Below the pieces are notes generated by a model. It saw only the letters and a program-made list of their open reading frames with translations, ran no database searches and was not told where the DNA came from. The translations under genes and the position numbers were made by a program. A stretch of 64,000 nucleotides of DNA from positions 248,001 through 312,000 of the forward strand of contig NW_024881566.1 of NCBI RefSeq assembly GCF_019059575.1, written 5' to 3'. The DNA is from Amphibalanus amphitrite (taxonomy: Eukaryota > Arthropoda > Thecostraca > Balanomorpha > Balanidae). This document shows, piece after piece, positions 1 to 12,100 of the stretch. Within the stretch, counting starts at the first letter, position 1. Each line of letters opens with the position of its first letter.

Positions 1-2931
1 GGCTGAGGTATGCGGCCGCCCACGACAGTGGGACAGCTGACACGGTCGGTGCCCTGTCAGCGGTCTCTGGGACATTTCCTGTGTCACATACCAAACGAAC
101 AAACCAGACAATGCAACGCAGAGTTAGAATATGCAGAATGAGTCGGTAACACATCACAGAAAAACACAAAACTCGACACTGCGCGCAACGCGCAACTGTC
201 ATCAGGACACGACCCGCTCTGCCCTGTTCCGTGCCTGCCTTCCTGAAGCGCCGAAGCCAACATGAAATCGCCAGATTTATTTGGCAGATGGTTTGGACAA
301 GCATGATCACTTGTACAGTGCTCCCGGAACAACTATCGTACAGCAAAACTGTGGCATGACCAGACATGGTGACAGCCATGCAGCGGACGGCGGCGGCCGA
401 TCGGTCGGTAAGGGTGAACGGCAGCTGGACACGGTAAACACATCACAGAGACTGAGGGAGTAGGCGGCTCAGCTAGTGGTGAAGCGAATACACCATGTGA
501 GCAGGTGCGCTCGGAAAGTGTTTTCCCTTCCACGGTGGGCGATACGCGACCAGTGATCTCAAGCTTACTATTACAATTGTGAGGGTTAGAAGAGTTTGAC
601 ATAGTTGCGAGGGCCCGCCAAAGGAGTTCACCATCGCAATGACCGCGTCAACGTAACGTAAATGCTTTCGGCTATCTCAGTTCACCGCCCTAAGCGTTCG
701 GGCACAGCCGCGGCGGCCGGAACCGGCTTAGAGAGCACGGAAGAACCAGAACCGGTCTGGCACCCCCCCCCCCCTCCCCACCCACAGAGCGGGGGAGGTA
801 GCTTACAGGAGTGGAGTCTAGAGGGCGTGCACCTCCGTCAGTAGCTGCGAGTCGCCCCAGACGGTGGAGAAAGCGTTTGAATGTCCGCACAGAACAGCTG
901 GCACGCAACAATGGACGAACACGCGCTGTGGGTTTGAACGACTGGGAATGGGCGTGGCGCAGTCACAGACGGCGGAAGCCAGCAGCTGCCAACCAGGCCA
1001 GCGGGAGACAAATCTGTCCATGGGAGGCGGTCTGAATTCTGATCCCGCAGTCGCAAGTGGCATTGTTGGCAGGGCAGCGCACACGCTACCATTTGACGTA
1101 TGGATGAGAAGCATATGTGAGTGACTAGACAGGTCTACACCCACGATAGTCTTGATCAGGTTGAGTCAACCACACCCAAGCACTAGAAGCACGCTACCCT
1201 TTTCCGCACACAAAGCGCGATCTATTACACGAGTCGCAAGGTACCAGCCAGTGCACTTTAGATGCGCGGACAGAAGCTTCTCATATTTAGCACCGGTTAT
1301 GTGGTCCATTTCCGATAAATTGTAGAAATTCAAAAAGCAGATAAAAACATATTAACATTACATAACAGGTGGCCGGATCCCGGACAGATAATAACCCCAG
1401 CCCGGGAAGGATAAATATCCGCCGAGGTCACTGAACCCGCATGAACCAAACTCGTCAATGATGTCATGCAGGCACGCTCGCGGGCATTGTTTGGCTGGGA
1501 ACACCGGTCGGACGGGTCCATAAAACCGGCAGCTACGGCCCGGTTACACGAGTGAAGCAGGCGAGGCATTCAGTCCGAGCTGCAAGCGCGGAGAGCGCAC
1601 CTGTCGAGCTGAGGCCTGCGCTCAATGCAGCCCAGCACGCACGGCACCAGCAGTTTGTCCCTCAGCTGGACTGTCAGCTACTCTCTCAGCTGTCCACCTA
1701 CCACCATTGCTACTGAGCACCTCCTACCGTTATCCAATGAGCGTTGTTACCGAGAGCCTGCCCGGCTTGGGGCGGCCGGCCGCCGCTCCAGACACGGTGG
1801 TCCGCCGCCCCCGCCCGGCGTCCAGATAAATATAACTGCGCGCGCCTACCGCAGCACGGCTGCCCTCCGACCACCTGGTGAGCAGATACAGTTCGGAGGA
1901 GAGCCCCGACTCCGACACTCCTGGCAGGCCGACGGATACAGTAGCGGACGGTAATATCCACTCAACTGGCAGCCACTCTGGCAGGTACTCGATTCAATGA
2001 TCACGATGGAGAGGGTTGTTGGCTTATCACCGGACAAGTTGATTGATGAGCCCGCAATCAGTGAAGGGTTGTCAAGTGTAGCGGGGGTATCTCAGCCGGC
2101 AATTACGGAGAGATATGTTTTAACAGTCAACGAGCGAGCGCATACGACCACTATTGTGAGTCGTTGGTCCCCCGACGAGCCCCCTCTGTCGGTCGTACAG
2201 AGCCATCATCGCTCTGGGGCGGCGGCGCCTGTCGGGCCGCTCGTTTCCGAGTCATTTCACTGAGGAGCAGCACTGGCGCCGCTTCAGACCCCTCTCAGTT
2301 ACTGTACGGACGAACGATCCGGCGCGCGCACCCCTCTCACAACAGACCGATGGCCGGGATGATGACACAAATCAAGACCAATCGTGGGTAAAGGCAGCCT
2401 GTTTAGCGGGCCGCGCCGGGGGCCGGTTACGCCCCCGGGCCGTATCGACTCTAATGAGCCGTGCAGCCCGCGGGCCGGCCTGTCGCGGCCTTTATGTCAT
2501 TAGCGGCGCTCGACAGTGGCGGCCGTGCAATCTCACTAATGAGGGGCGAGGGTTCAGACAGAACGGCTTCAGGCCCTCCCGGCGACTGTCGCCCCTCTGA
2601 GCCTGTGAGCTGACGGCTGTCGCAGCAGGTCAGCAGCTGAGAGAGCAGCTGCCGGAACGACACAGTATTCCTATCCCTAACACTACGAGTCCTATCGAGC
2701 ATTCCCATCACAGTCGGAAAGGAAAGGTAAAAACATTTAATCACTACATACTAAAAACGGGATAAGCACTTCATTCGGATAGCGACTGGCAGGCAAATGA
2801 AACTTTGAATGTTTTTAGTCCAGCTGCTCTTCAGCCGCTGTGCAGTCGCTCCATTGAAGCAGCCATTCTAGCTGCAGCTGCTCTCTGAGGTCGCGCTTGC
2901 CATTTAACCCGCGCCCCAGTGGCGGTCTCAG
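1..2931. other. GC/CpG-rich intergenic DNA, no gene recognised
   Basis: No reading frame here has recognisable domains, convincing splice signals or coding-like composition. The open frames on both strands follow from high GC. A TATA-like string with flanking GC boxes lies near 1826-1835, and a block near 2480-2550 mixes short TAAT/TTTAT cores with GC-rich sequence, which could be regulatory. Nothing firmer can be said. Confidence 0.5.
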
Positions 2932-4086
2932 CCAACTTCGCCCTAGTGAGGGGGGGCATATGTTACCACCCACCTTTAACTCAAAAACTACGAGGGCTAG
3001 AAAGACGCGGTAAAAAGTAGTCGATAGCTCTCAATGCGTACGTTTGAAAGTATTTCGGTCATTTTTCACCTTAGAGCAATATTGGGGTCACCAGAGGTCA
3101 TCAAAGGTCAAAATTTGCCAATTGTCATGATATTTTTCAGAAAACATGCCGCTATCTCAGGAACTATGATAGCTAGGAAAACGCATGGAACAACAATCGG
3201 TAGCTTTTGAACTCTTCTTTTGAAAAGGTCATTATCAATATTGACCTCAGGTCAACGGTTTAGCCTCCAGAGGGCAACAACTCCAAAAATAGCCGTTTTT
3301 ACGAAAAGTGTTTTTCGACAATAACTTTCGACTACAAAAAGCCACGACATTTCTATTGCCAGAATCGTGTTCCCCTCGCCGAGACGCGTCGAATGAACTA
3401 TAATTTGACCTTGGAAGGTCAACTTGAAAATTTTGACCTCAGGTCAAGGTCATGACTTGACCGGAAAAGGTCATGTTGCATATCAGTCGATGCGTCTCAA
3501 CAAGACAAACACAATGAAACCATCCCCAGCGTTCTATCTCTTTCCAATCGCGAGTTATTGGCAAAAAACTGTTTGTAGCCTCAAATGACCTCGGATGACC
3601 TTTCTAGAGGCTATCAGCAAAAAAGACCCCTTGGTCGTCACGAGTGGACTAAATCATTGTGATTCTGAAATATTTGGACTGTTCCTATGCGTACACACGG
3701 ATCTAGAGGCATTTTCATTTTTCTCCATTGACTTGTAATGGAAAGGTCACGCCACTGACCTGACCTTAGGTCACGGATATAAAAAATCCGAGATATACAA
3801 ATTGTAGGTGCCCATAACAGCATGCAATCCACCAAGTTTAAAACCTTTCTGACAAACATTGCAGGCTGGACATGATTGCAAACTTTTTTTTAGGCTTGGT
3901 CAGTTAACTTGACCTGGTGACCTGACCTGACATGACCTGGGGTCAAAAATTTCACACATTGTCCAAAATTGATGTACCAAAAGCTACCCCAAGCGGCGCG
4001 GCGCTACGCGCCGCGGTTTTTTATTCATACGCAAAAAACGCGACAGGGTGGTAACATATGCCCCCCCCCACTGGGGCGAAGGTTAA
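2932..4086 (-). mobile_element. Non-autonomous TTAA-flanked element, AGGTCA-rich
   Basis: The ends are inverted copies: about 35 bp starting CTTCGCCCTAGTG at 2936 matches the reverse complement of the segment ending at 4082 (CACTGGGGCGAAGG). The right flank is TTAA (4083-4086); the left flank is a decayed CCAA (2932-2935). Each end has a G/C run followed by a GGTAACATATG-type motif. The interior is crowded with AGGTCA/TGACCT hexamers. Its middle (about 3370-3500) is the reverse complement of part of the 42,017-43,178 element, so they are relatives in opposite orientation. There is no transposase. The TTAA target suggests a piggyBac- or Kolobok-like mobiliser (inference). Confidence 0.7.
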
Positions 4087-4602
4087 GCTCCTTACTGCAA
4101 GTTTGCACAGAGGCTGAAACTAATGAGCTTACGGATCAAAACACCGGAGGCTTGCGGACAGCAAGAGCATCGCTGAATGCTACGCAAAAACCCAACGCTG
4201 GTTTATAGTCAGCCGAGAACAGGACAGGGATCCGACCCGTCGACAAAGTATCTCGACAGAACAATTTTTATCGGCATTAGGCAATAAAAAATTGCTTCAA
4301 AATCGTCACCCTGGGTAGCTAAAGAATCTAAAGAAGCATTTCTCTCAATTTTGAGCTAGAATTGAAATTATGTGGTTAAGAATCCATCTCACCATTATTT
4401 CGACACCAACGGGCCATATCATTCTCCGCTGAGGTGGCGCTTATAGAGAAGCCTAGAGTAGCAGCAAACAATCCCCAGCCGTAACAAATTCACCTCAGTA
4501 TCCGGGATTATCCCCACGTCACACGCTCGTTCTGTCACCACTGCTGTTAATCCGATAGTGGTGCCTGCCGCGACTTTACGCCGTCGTCCAGTGGCCGCGG
4601 CC

Positions 4603-4621
4603 GGGGCGGGGGCGGGGGCGG
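4603..4621 (+). repeat. GC-box run / G-quadruplex-capable tract
   Basis: Four G4-5 runs separated by single C residues (GGGGCGGGGGCGGGGGCGG) satisfy the usual G-quadruplex pattern and also read as overlapping Sp1/KLF GC boxes. It lies just upstream of a CCTAATGA core and an ATGCAAA octamer-like core (about 4650-4680). This may mark a regulatory element rather than a gene. Confidence 0.5.
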
Positions 4622-7179
4622 CTCCCCGTGCGCCGCCGGCGGCGTCATCTCCCTAATGACGCCCATTCACATGCAAACGTTGACACAGCGGATCGGGCAT
4701 TGAGCGCCGGTCGAGCGCGACTCGTCCACTTGAGCGGCGTGCGCGCGGCGGGGCGGTGGCCAGTGACGCGTGCGCCGCTGACGGGCCGACAGCGCGCCGG
4801 TGACGGGCCCCGACAGCCGAGGGCGGCGCCCCGATCACTGAGAGCAGCGCCCGCGGAGGAAGGCGCGGCAGGAAATGCCCAGAGCTCCGATCAGTGCCCG
4901 TCCCGCCATCGTATTCATGACTGAGGAAAACATTATCGCTCTGGAGCATCCGATGGGTGGAAAGTGAAATCGCACCGCTGAATACTCAAGAACAGTCCAC
5001 TGACAGACCTGAGTTTCTGACTGCAAGACAATAGCATTCCTTGGGATGACTCGACCGGGAGTAAGATCTGCGGAGAGTGGCGGACCGGGCCGGGACGTCG
5101 GCAGAGCTGTCAGGCCGGCCCTGCAGGGTCGGCTGTTACCGGGCGCCAGACGAGGGCTCCGTCTGCACCGTCACACAGACGGACTCACAAGTTACCAGGA
5201 ACGCTCATCTGACGAAGACCTTCCCTCTAAAGGAGACTGTTCCTCTGACCGTCCCTCTGACGGAGACTGTCCCTCTGACGGTGGCCGCCGTCTCGGCCAG
5301 AGCCTTGGAACGCACAGTCAGATACACCTAACGATGAAAACTCGGACTAAGAATCTGACTTCGCAGCCCTGTCATTACAATATGACAGCTGTGCATTACA
5401 TTACAGTTGTATCACTGTGCAAATGCACAGTGATCAAGGTTCTATGAACTGAACTATATCGTTCAACATCCCCAGACCTCCCTCTATATGCCAGATATGG
5501 GTGTTTACATCAACTGCCATGATCTCCAAGCTCCATATCGGCCGCTAAATATCATGAGGGCTGCCGAAATCCCAAAAATTGACAGACATGCTCTGTCCTC
5601 TGTCGTTAAGTTTACTGAATGCTCAGCCGCGATTGTCCCGTCCGAAGCAAAAGCAAAATCAGCCAATCGGTAAATACATCATTCGGGGACTTTTATCAGA
5701 AAGCTCCCAGCAATACAGACATAATTAAAAAGTGAATTACATGCATACCTGAATAAAAATATACATGCATGTGTATGTCGGACTTATTGTTCTCCGTTTT
5801 TGCTTCCTCGCTTTTACTCTACTTTCGGGATGTCAGATTGATTTCAATCTTTGGCACTAAAAAGTACCATCTGCGCAGTCAGTGTCAATTTTCCACTGGT
5901 CTGTATGTCTCGTATATTATTATATGCATTATCACTTTTTCCAAGAGACATATTTTCGTGGGAAAAAAGTACAAAAAGTGAAAACCATGAGCGATGAAAC
6001 AGAGTACACAGCAACGGTGATGAGATATGCGGGCAAAAGCTACTAGGCAAACGTCATAGTATAACCACGTTCAGGACCTGGATAATCTGATAAATTTTAA
6101 ATTAAAAAAAAAACCGCAAAGTGCCGCTAGACCCGAGGTGATCACCAGAGCCTAGCCGATACTCTATCGGTATTCAAAAGATGAGCGATATCGGGCTGAA
6201 GCGTTGGTTCTGGCCGCGTTGGCCGGGCAGGGCCGCCAAAGCCGACCGGGGCTCAGTGCTGGCTGCAGCTGGCCGGCTGAGGCTGAACACTGAACACTGA
6301 ACCGTGAACGCTAAACAGCGACGGACAGCTACGCACCAGCTGTAATCGGTCGGCTGAGATAAGCGGCATCAACAGGGATTGGTCAGCACGAATCACTGGC
6401 AGCAGCTGGATCGGTCATTAAGGATCGGTCACTTGGGATCGGTCACCACGGATTGGTCAGCCGGGATCAGCGGCACCAGCCGGGATCGGTCGCCGGCATC
6501 AGCGGCAGCAGGCCAATTAGATAGTCATGCTCGGCCGAATCGGCCCCGAGCGGCTGTCCAGGACCTACCTCTAGACAGCCAGACTGATTCCGAGCGACGG
6601 CATTTGGAAATACTAGACGCCACCATACACCGCCACGACCAAATCGGCCCCGGGCGGCGGCATTCAGAATAGTGGACGGCGCCATGCCCTTAGACGGGAA
6701 AGCCGGCCTCAAGCGGAGGAACTGACAACTGGACGGCTCAACCCGAAGGCGACTGGATCGGCACGGATGGCCGCTTCAGCTCGACCAAAAAGCATAAGAT
6801 AGATTTACACACCTCCGCAACATCAGCAGGACGTCAGTCCGCACACCAGTCGGAACTGGTTGACATCAAATTGGCAAATAGGCTATGAAACACCAGTAGA
6901 CATCAGTGGGGCTAAACCTGCCAACTGAGCTCAACATGCAAAACGACGGAAGCTGTGTCACGGGGAGGCGCAGTCGGCCGGGCCGGGGCCGTGTTAGCTG
7001 CTGATGCAAGCGTGTCGCCGGCAACAAAGTCCGCTACCAGAGTTCGATAACATCCCGGGCCATCCGCTACCAGAACTCAGTGACATCCCGGGTATGCCGA
7101 GCGCCAATCGGCGGCCCGAGCCGTGGCGGGCCGGTTGGGCCAGGAAGAAGCCAGCGCCCACTCAGATCCCACAGAGAGG

Positions 7180-7425
7180 GCACAGCAACCAGCGCTTAAC
7201 TGGCATCAGAGACTGGGGAGCAACAATCAATGCTTACTCAGCCCCGAGCACAGCAACTGCCGCCCACCTGGCCCCCAGAGCCCGGAGAGGCGCAGAAACC
7301 AGTGCTCACCTGGCATCAAAGCCCGGGGCACAATAACTAGCGCTCTACCCGGCACCAAAGCACTGGGTACAGCAACCAGTGCTTACCTGGCGCCCACAGC
7401 CTGGGGCGCAGAAACAGCATCCAGA
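7180..7425. repeat. Degenerate ~40-bp minisatellite
   Basis: Six to seven imperfect tandem units of about 37-42 bp follow the pattern CAGAAACCAGTGCTTACCTGG, then CACCAAAGCCTGGGG. The units diverge by substitutions and small indels, so the array is old. Open frames across it are by-products of the repeat. Confidence 0.7.
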
Positions 7426-8848
7426 TCCGCTTAGCCCGTAAGCTGATTGCCACAATCCAGGACATTGGAGGGCATTAGAGCGAGCCGCATCCGAGGCAGA
7501 ATTAAACAAATTGACTGCCGCCAGATTTGTTGAGTAGAATGGCAAACAAATGGCCGCTGGCTTTTGCCGGGAACTAATCACAAACTTATCCTGATCATCT
7601 CCGGCACATGAAAGGCCATCCAGTCGCATTGCACGATTGCACCAGCCACAAACTTGGAATGATGCATCCTTTTTTATGTAATACATATGACGGTATTTAT
7701 TAATTCCATATTGTCTATTAACTATATGTTACTTTTTATTTATACTTTTTCAAAGAACAGTCGAATCGCCAAATAAATTTTGCCATAGGGAATTGATTTT
7801 CTGCAACCAAACGAATTCGTAAAAATAACAGCATATGTAAAGGGTTTGTTTCTTACTGACCATTACGGCAGAACCGCAGTTGATCGGTCCCAAAAAGGCG
7901 TGTTTCTCATTCAGGGTAAGCGTGCCTGTCTGTTCACCTGTCCTGAAGTATCCATAATGCATAGAAGCGTTCGCGTGTTATCCGCACATGTGATCCAAAC
8001 ACGGATGTCCGGCCCCAGCCCAGCTGCAGGCGCCGTCCCAAACCACGAGCTATTGTCCCTTCAGGGCAGAGCGCGATGCTCATGCAGCCAACCTCTCCTG
8101 ACAGACTGTAATCAACGCAAACGGCTCGCCTAAAAGGAAGTAAACTGTGAAACATTGGGGAGCTTGGAATATTTCACCTTGCCAGTGGCCAGCATGTGAT
8201 GATACGTTGACCATCTAAGATCAAATAGATAAGCACAATGTTCTGCAACTTTGTAGATGTAGGTACGCAGATTTCACAATGTGCAAGCGAATATATCTCG
8301 TCTGCATATAGGTATGATATGGATGAAGCCAGGGACCTCCTAGTTCCTTTGCTGCAACGCCTGCCTTTCAACAGCTCTGCCGAAATTTCAACTAGTACTT
8401 ACCGATTGTGCTCTGGTAGACCGGACTGTGGCGGAGCGGCGCACCGGCTGGGGTCGGCTCAGGTCACGCCGGGTCACCGGGTCACAGCCTGGCCCCATCT
8501 CCGGTGGCAGGCGGACAGTGCCCGAGGCGGCGACAGCGACCCAGCGAGCGGCGGCGCGCCCCGCAGAAAGGACCCCCGGCTCAGAGAGCCGCCGCCGGCC
8601 GGCTCGGCGCACTCGTCTGCAGCCAATCAAAGCTCGCATCGAGACACCCGAAAACATGGGCCCGCCACCCGCCGGCAAGAAGGGCCTACGTTTTCGGGCG
8701 GGCCGGCCGCCGTCGGCCTGCGGCGGACTGGGTCGGCCCCGACGGCCGGGACAGCTCCGGGCAGCTCTGCTCCGGGCAGATCCGGGTAGCACACGGGAGA
8801 CCCCGCGGGTACAGACGAATGTCCGGTCTGGAGTACGGACTCAGTGAC

Positions 8849-9110
8849 TAGTGATGTCAATTATGGAAAATCGTGATACCGATACCAAACCAAATACCAA
8901 CAATATCCATGGAAAAATACCGATACCGAACCGACTTGGGAATTCGAGGAAAATACCAACTTTTTACCAAATTATCAACCTCTTTTACATTAGTGAAGAT
9001 TCATAATACCAACAATACACCAAATGTACTCTCCTTGAAATACCAAATACCAAGTTGGTATCGGTTTGGTATCGGTATACCAAAAAGTTGGTATCCGATT
9101 GACACATCTA
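8849..9110. mobile_element. hAT-like MITE with 8-bp target duplication
   Basis: The element begins TAGTGATGTCAAT and ends ATTGACACATCTA (imperfect terminal inverted repeats). It is flanked by the direct duplication TCAGTGAC at 8841-8848 and 9111-9118. An 8-bp duplication with such ends is typical of hAT transposons. The interior is made almost entirely of ATACCAA / GGTATCGGT repeats in both orientations and has no coding capacity. Confidence 0.75.
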
Positions 9111-9118
9111 TCAGTGAC

Positions 9119-12100
9119 AGCACTGAGCACGCTCACCAAGGCATTTCAGTACCGAATGGTGATAAGCGAGCCGATGTAATAGACATTGTTTAAGTTTGGA
9201 AGATGCAAATGAGTAGCGTAATCCTTCTAAAATATCATGGGCCTATAATCTACATATATTTAGGCAGGTTAGCACGCGTTCCGTAATTAGCTGACCTTAT
9301 CGACGTAGAGGGTAGACAATAGAAATTACTTAAATGGTATATCCAGATATCTGGTTTGAGAATGAGCAAAAATATTCGAAATGGTATAACAGCGTACTTG
9401 GACCAAACAACGGTAAATGTTCCTAAGTCGTTGCATGGCTAAATTTAAAAGAAAAATTAAATATGCTCAGCAAATAAAAACAAATTTACTTCAGAATGAT
9501 ACAATTCGAAAGCCAACCGCCCAAATCACTCGAATCATGCCTATACCTACAGGCATGAAAGACTACGAAAAAAACAAGTTTGCTGGTTTGCGAGAAAATG
9601 CAAACTGTGTAGGCGAAAAAAATAGTATTCAGCCCCTGCATGTTTCAGGAAATATCCAAAACGGAGACACATATACAGATTTGTCATCTGAGTATTCTTC
9701 GAAAAGCGCCACGCCCGGGCGCTACGAATCTCTGCCGCCCGCCAATAGATGGCAGCAGCAGTACCGCCTGAAGGTAGGCTGTGCCGCAGGACCCAGCCAG
9801 GACAAACGCGTCCCCGAGAACCAGCCGAGGCAAACTGATCGGCGCCACGCTGGCTTCTGATTGTAACATAAGCCCACAGCATCTCGGAGACAATGACTAA
9901 CGACAGAACAACCCAATGAACAAAACGTCAGACATGTCAGCCACCATCAATGAGATACGCCAGATGGGACCGAGGCACTCACAAATCATCCGACTGTCAC
10001 GGGACAAATGACAGTCTGTCAGTCGGCAGTGCCGGCGCCCAAAGTTAGGTCCCTCCTCCCCCCCCCCCCCCCCGCCGCCGGAGGAGTCATCAGCCACCAA
10101 CTGCCTGCCGGCGGCTCCCCCGGCGGCCCGCGCGGCGATCATCGGATTAGAACTCCGACACGGCACAGCGCGCCGCGCCGCTCCCCAATTGGATTACACA
10201 AACATTTGATATCCATCGCTGATTTGATTTAGCGGCGGCGACTCCCTCGACAGCTCGCAAAGCGGCGTAGCGCGCCAGTAAACGCCGCCGCCGATAGCAT
10301 TGTTCCCCGGGGCCAATCTCGGGCAAATTACGGCGCGGCGAGACAGGGCTCCGCCGGGGAGGTTGCGGAATGGGAACAGTGCCCCGGCAGAGCGGCGACG
10401 CACTCGCCGACAAATGAAGACAAACGTGCGTCAGAGCGCTGACCGAGCGGCAAGCAGTGACCGATGGCAGCCAGCCCGGTCAGCCAGGGCACACTCCCGA
10501 CAAAACGGCCACAGCACGGGAGCCCAGATGAAACGCTCCTTTATCCAAGCTTTCACTCGAGTAAAGCGAAAATCCGCGGGCATTTAGCCCTAGTCAAGAT
10601 CAAAAGTCGGCAGACGTCAAAGTCCGACCAAAACTCGCGCTCAGCCTCGCGGAAAGAAGCAAAAAAAAGCCTCGCATCAAATAAACCAGCCCTTGTCGGT
10701 GACGAAGCGAATAGCTAAGAATCAGCGATCCAGTCAGAAAACTGAGCTCATACCGCATCCATCCGTCCGCAGACGTGTATTCCAAATCCAGACCCCGCTC
10801 GGTCTCGGACCGCCTGCGTGGCTCGGCCAGGGCGGCGTTTAGTGCGCCCGTCCGGGGGACGCCGCCGCTCTCCGTCGTCCTCCCTGCAGCGGCACCCCAA
10901 CTAATGGAACGGAACCACAGCGCTGCTTCCGCGCGCGCCGGATGCGAACGCGACCGGAAGTCGGCAAGAATCCCGGAGCGGGAGCGTGCAGGGGGAGGGA
11001 GGGAGACGCGGTCGGGTCGAGCAGGGATGATACCAGGGCGGCTTTCCAGCGGGGCGCCGGCCGCCGCTCCGACTCCGGCCGGCGCCACTCTATTGATTGC
11101 GGCGTCCCATCTGCAGCTGATGGCGGCCACTGTGAGCGGCGGCGGCCGCCCGGCCCGACGGCGCCGGCGGCTGTCCACTGGCTGTCTGGTGGAGTACCGA
11201 CCCCGGCGGCCGGCAGACAGCCGTCGGCACAGCTGCCGAGCTGCAGCCGACCCTGTGCACAGCTGGTCAGACAGAGCAGCCGCCTGGCCGACCCGCCCGC
11301 GCCGCGCGCCCCTCCCACGTACCGGCCGAGGTGCTGCCAGCACCGCCGCCGCCGCGACCTTGCCCCTCCAAACACGGCCGGCTCACCAGCGCCGCCCCGC
11401 GGCAGATCCCGCAACTGGCGCCGGTCGGCGTCCCCGCCCTCCAAACACTCCGGCTGCAGCGAGCGACGCCCGAGCGGCCCGAGGCTCGTCGTGCTAGGAG
11501 AGAAACTGACGACAGACCAATCCCCAGAATCGGCCACGGATCGGCTGCAGAGTTCGGCCACGACACACCCAACTCCAAATAACGATCTCTGCAGATGTTA
11601 GCGGACTAGTTTGAATCGCAATCCTGAAAATCCGACTGATCGCCTGCAAAATGCACCAAACAGTGGATGCTTGCACGACAGGGGTTCTCGTCTCACGCCG
11701 AGATGCTCCACGGCGGCACGGCCACCGGAGATGGTGGGAAGACTGAAAGAAACATTCAAATCGCTGGTTTCAACCACTGACTAAGAACAAAGTATTTCGA
11801 ATGCCTACTGCCGAGGCCTAGCAATTTCTTTTCCGAATGTTGCAGATGATCAACAATGCAGCAAAAAGAAACGGCCGATGATCATAAAAAAGAAGCAATA
11901 CTTCTACGACTGGAAGATAGGCAGCGATAATCAGACGACCAAAACGCACTCAGTCGACTGAGCCCGCGGCGCCGCCGGCCGGTCGTCGACCGCCGTTGAA
12001 GACGAGCAGTCGTCGTTGTCGACGAGCGAGGCCGCTCTGGAAACAGGCGCGATTATGACTCAGGCCGTCGGCGCGGACGCGTCATCGTTGTTTTATGCGC

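Larger units (their letters stand above)
4087..8840. other. Intergenic DNA with degenerate short repeats
   Basis: No gene was recognised. Contents are a GC-box run (4603-4621), an irregular CCCTCTGACGGAGACTGT-type repeat (about 5215-5285), degenerate GGATCGGTCA repeats (about 6400-6500), the minisatellite listed separately, and an AT-richer stretch (about 5680-6120 and 7680-7860). The overlapping frames at 8240-8860 are GC artefacts. Confidence 0.45.

Noticed and set aside
2904-2931. TTAACCCGCGCCCCAGTGG as an alternative left end of the first TTAA element
   Set aside because: It resembles the ends of the related family, but the inverted match to the right end begins at 2936, so I kept the inner border.
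9417-9860. 147-codon plus-strand frame
   Set aside because: It begins in AT-rich and ends in GC-rich DNA. No homology-like motif, signal peptide or splice context.
10600-11601. Overlapping frames of 219-247 codons on both strands
   Set aside because: Four frames are open at once in CpG-rich DNA; this is a composition artefact.
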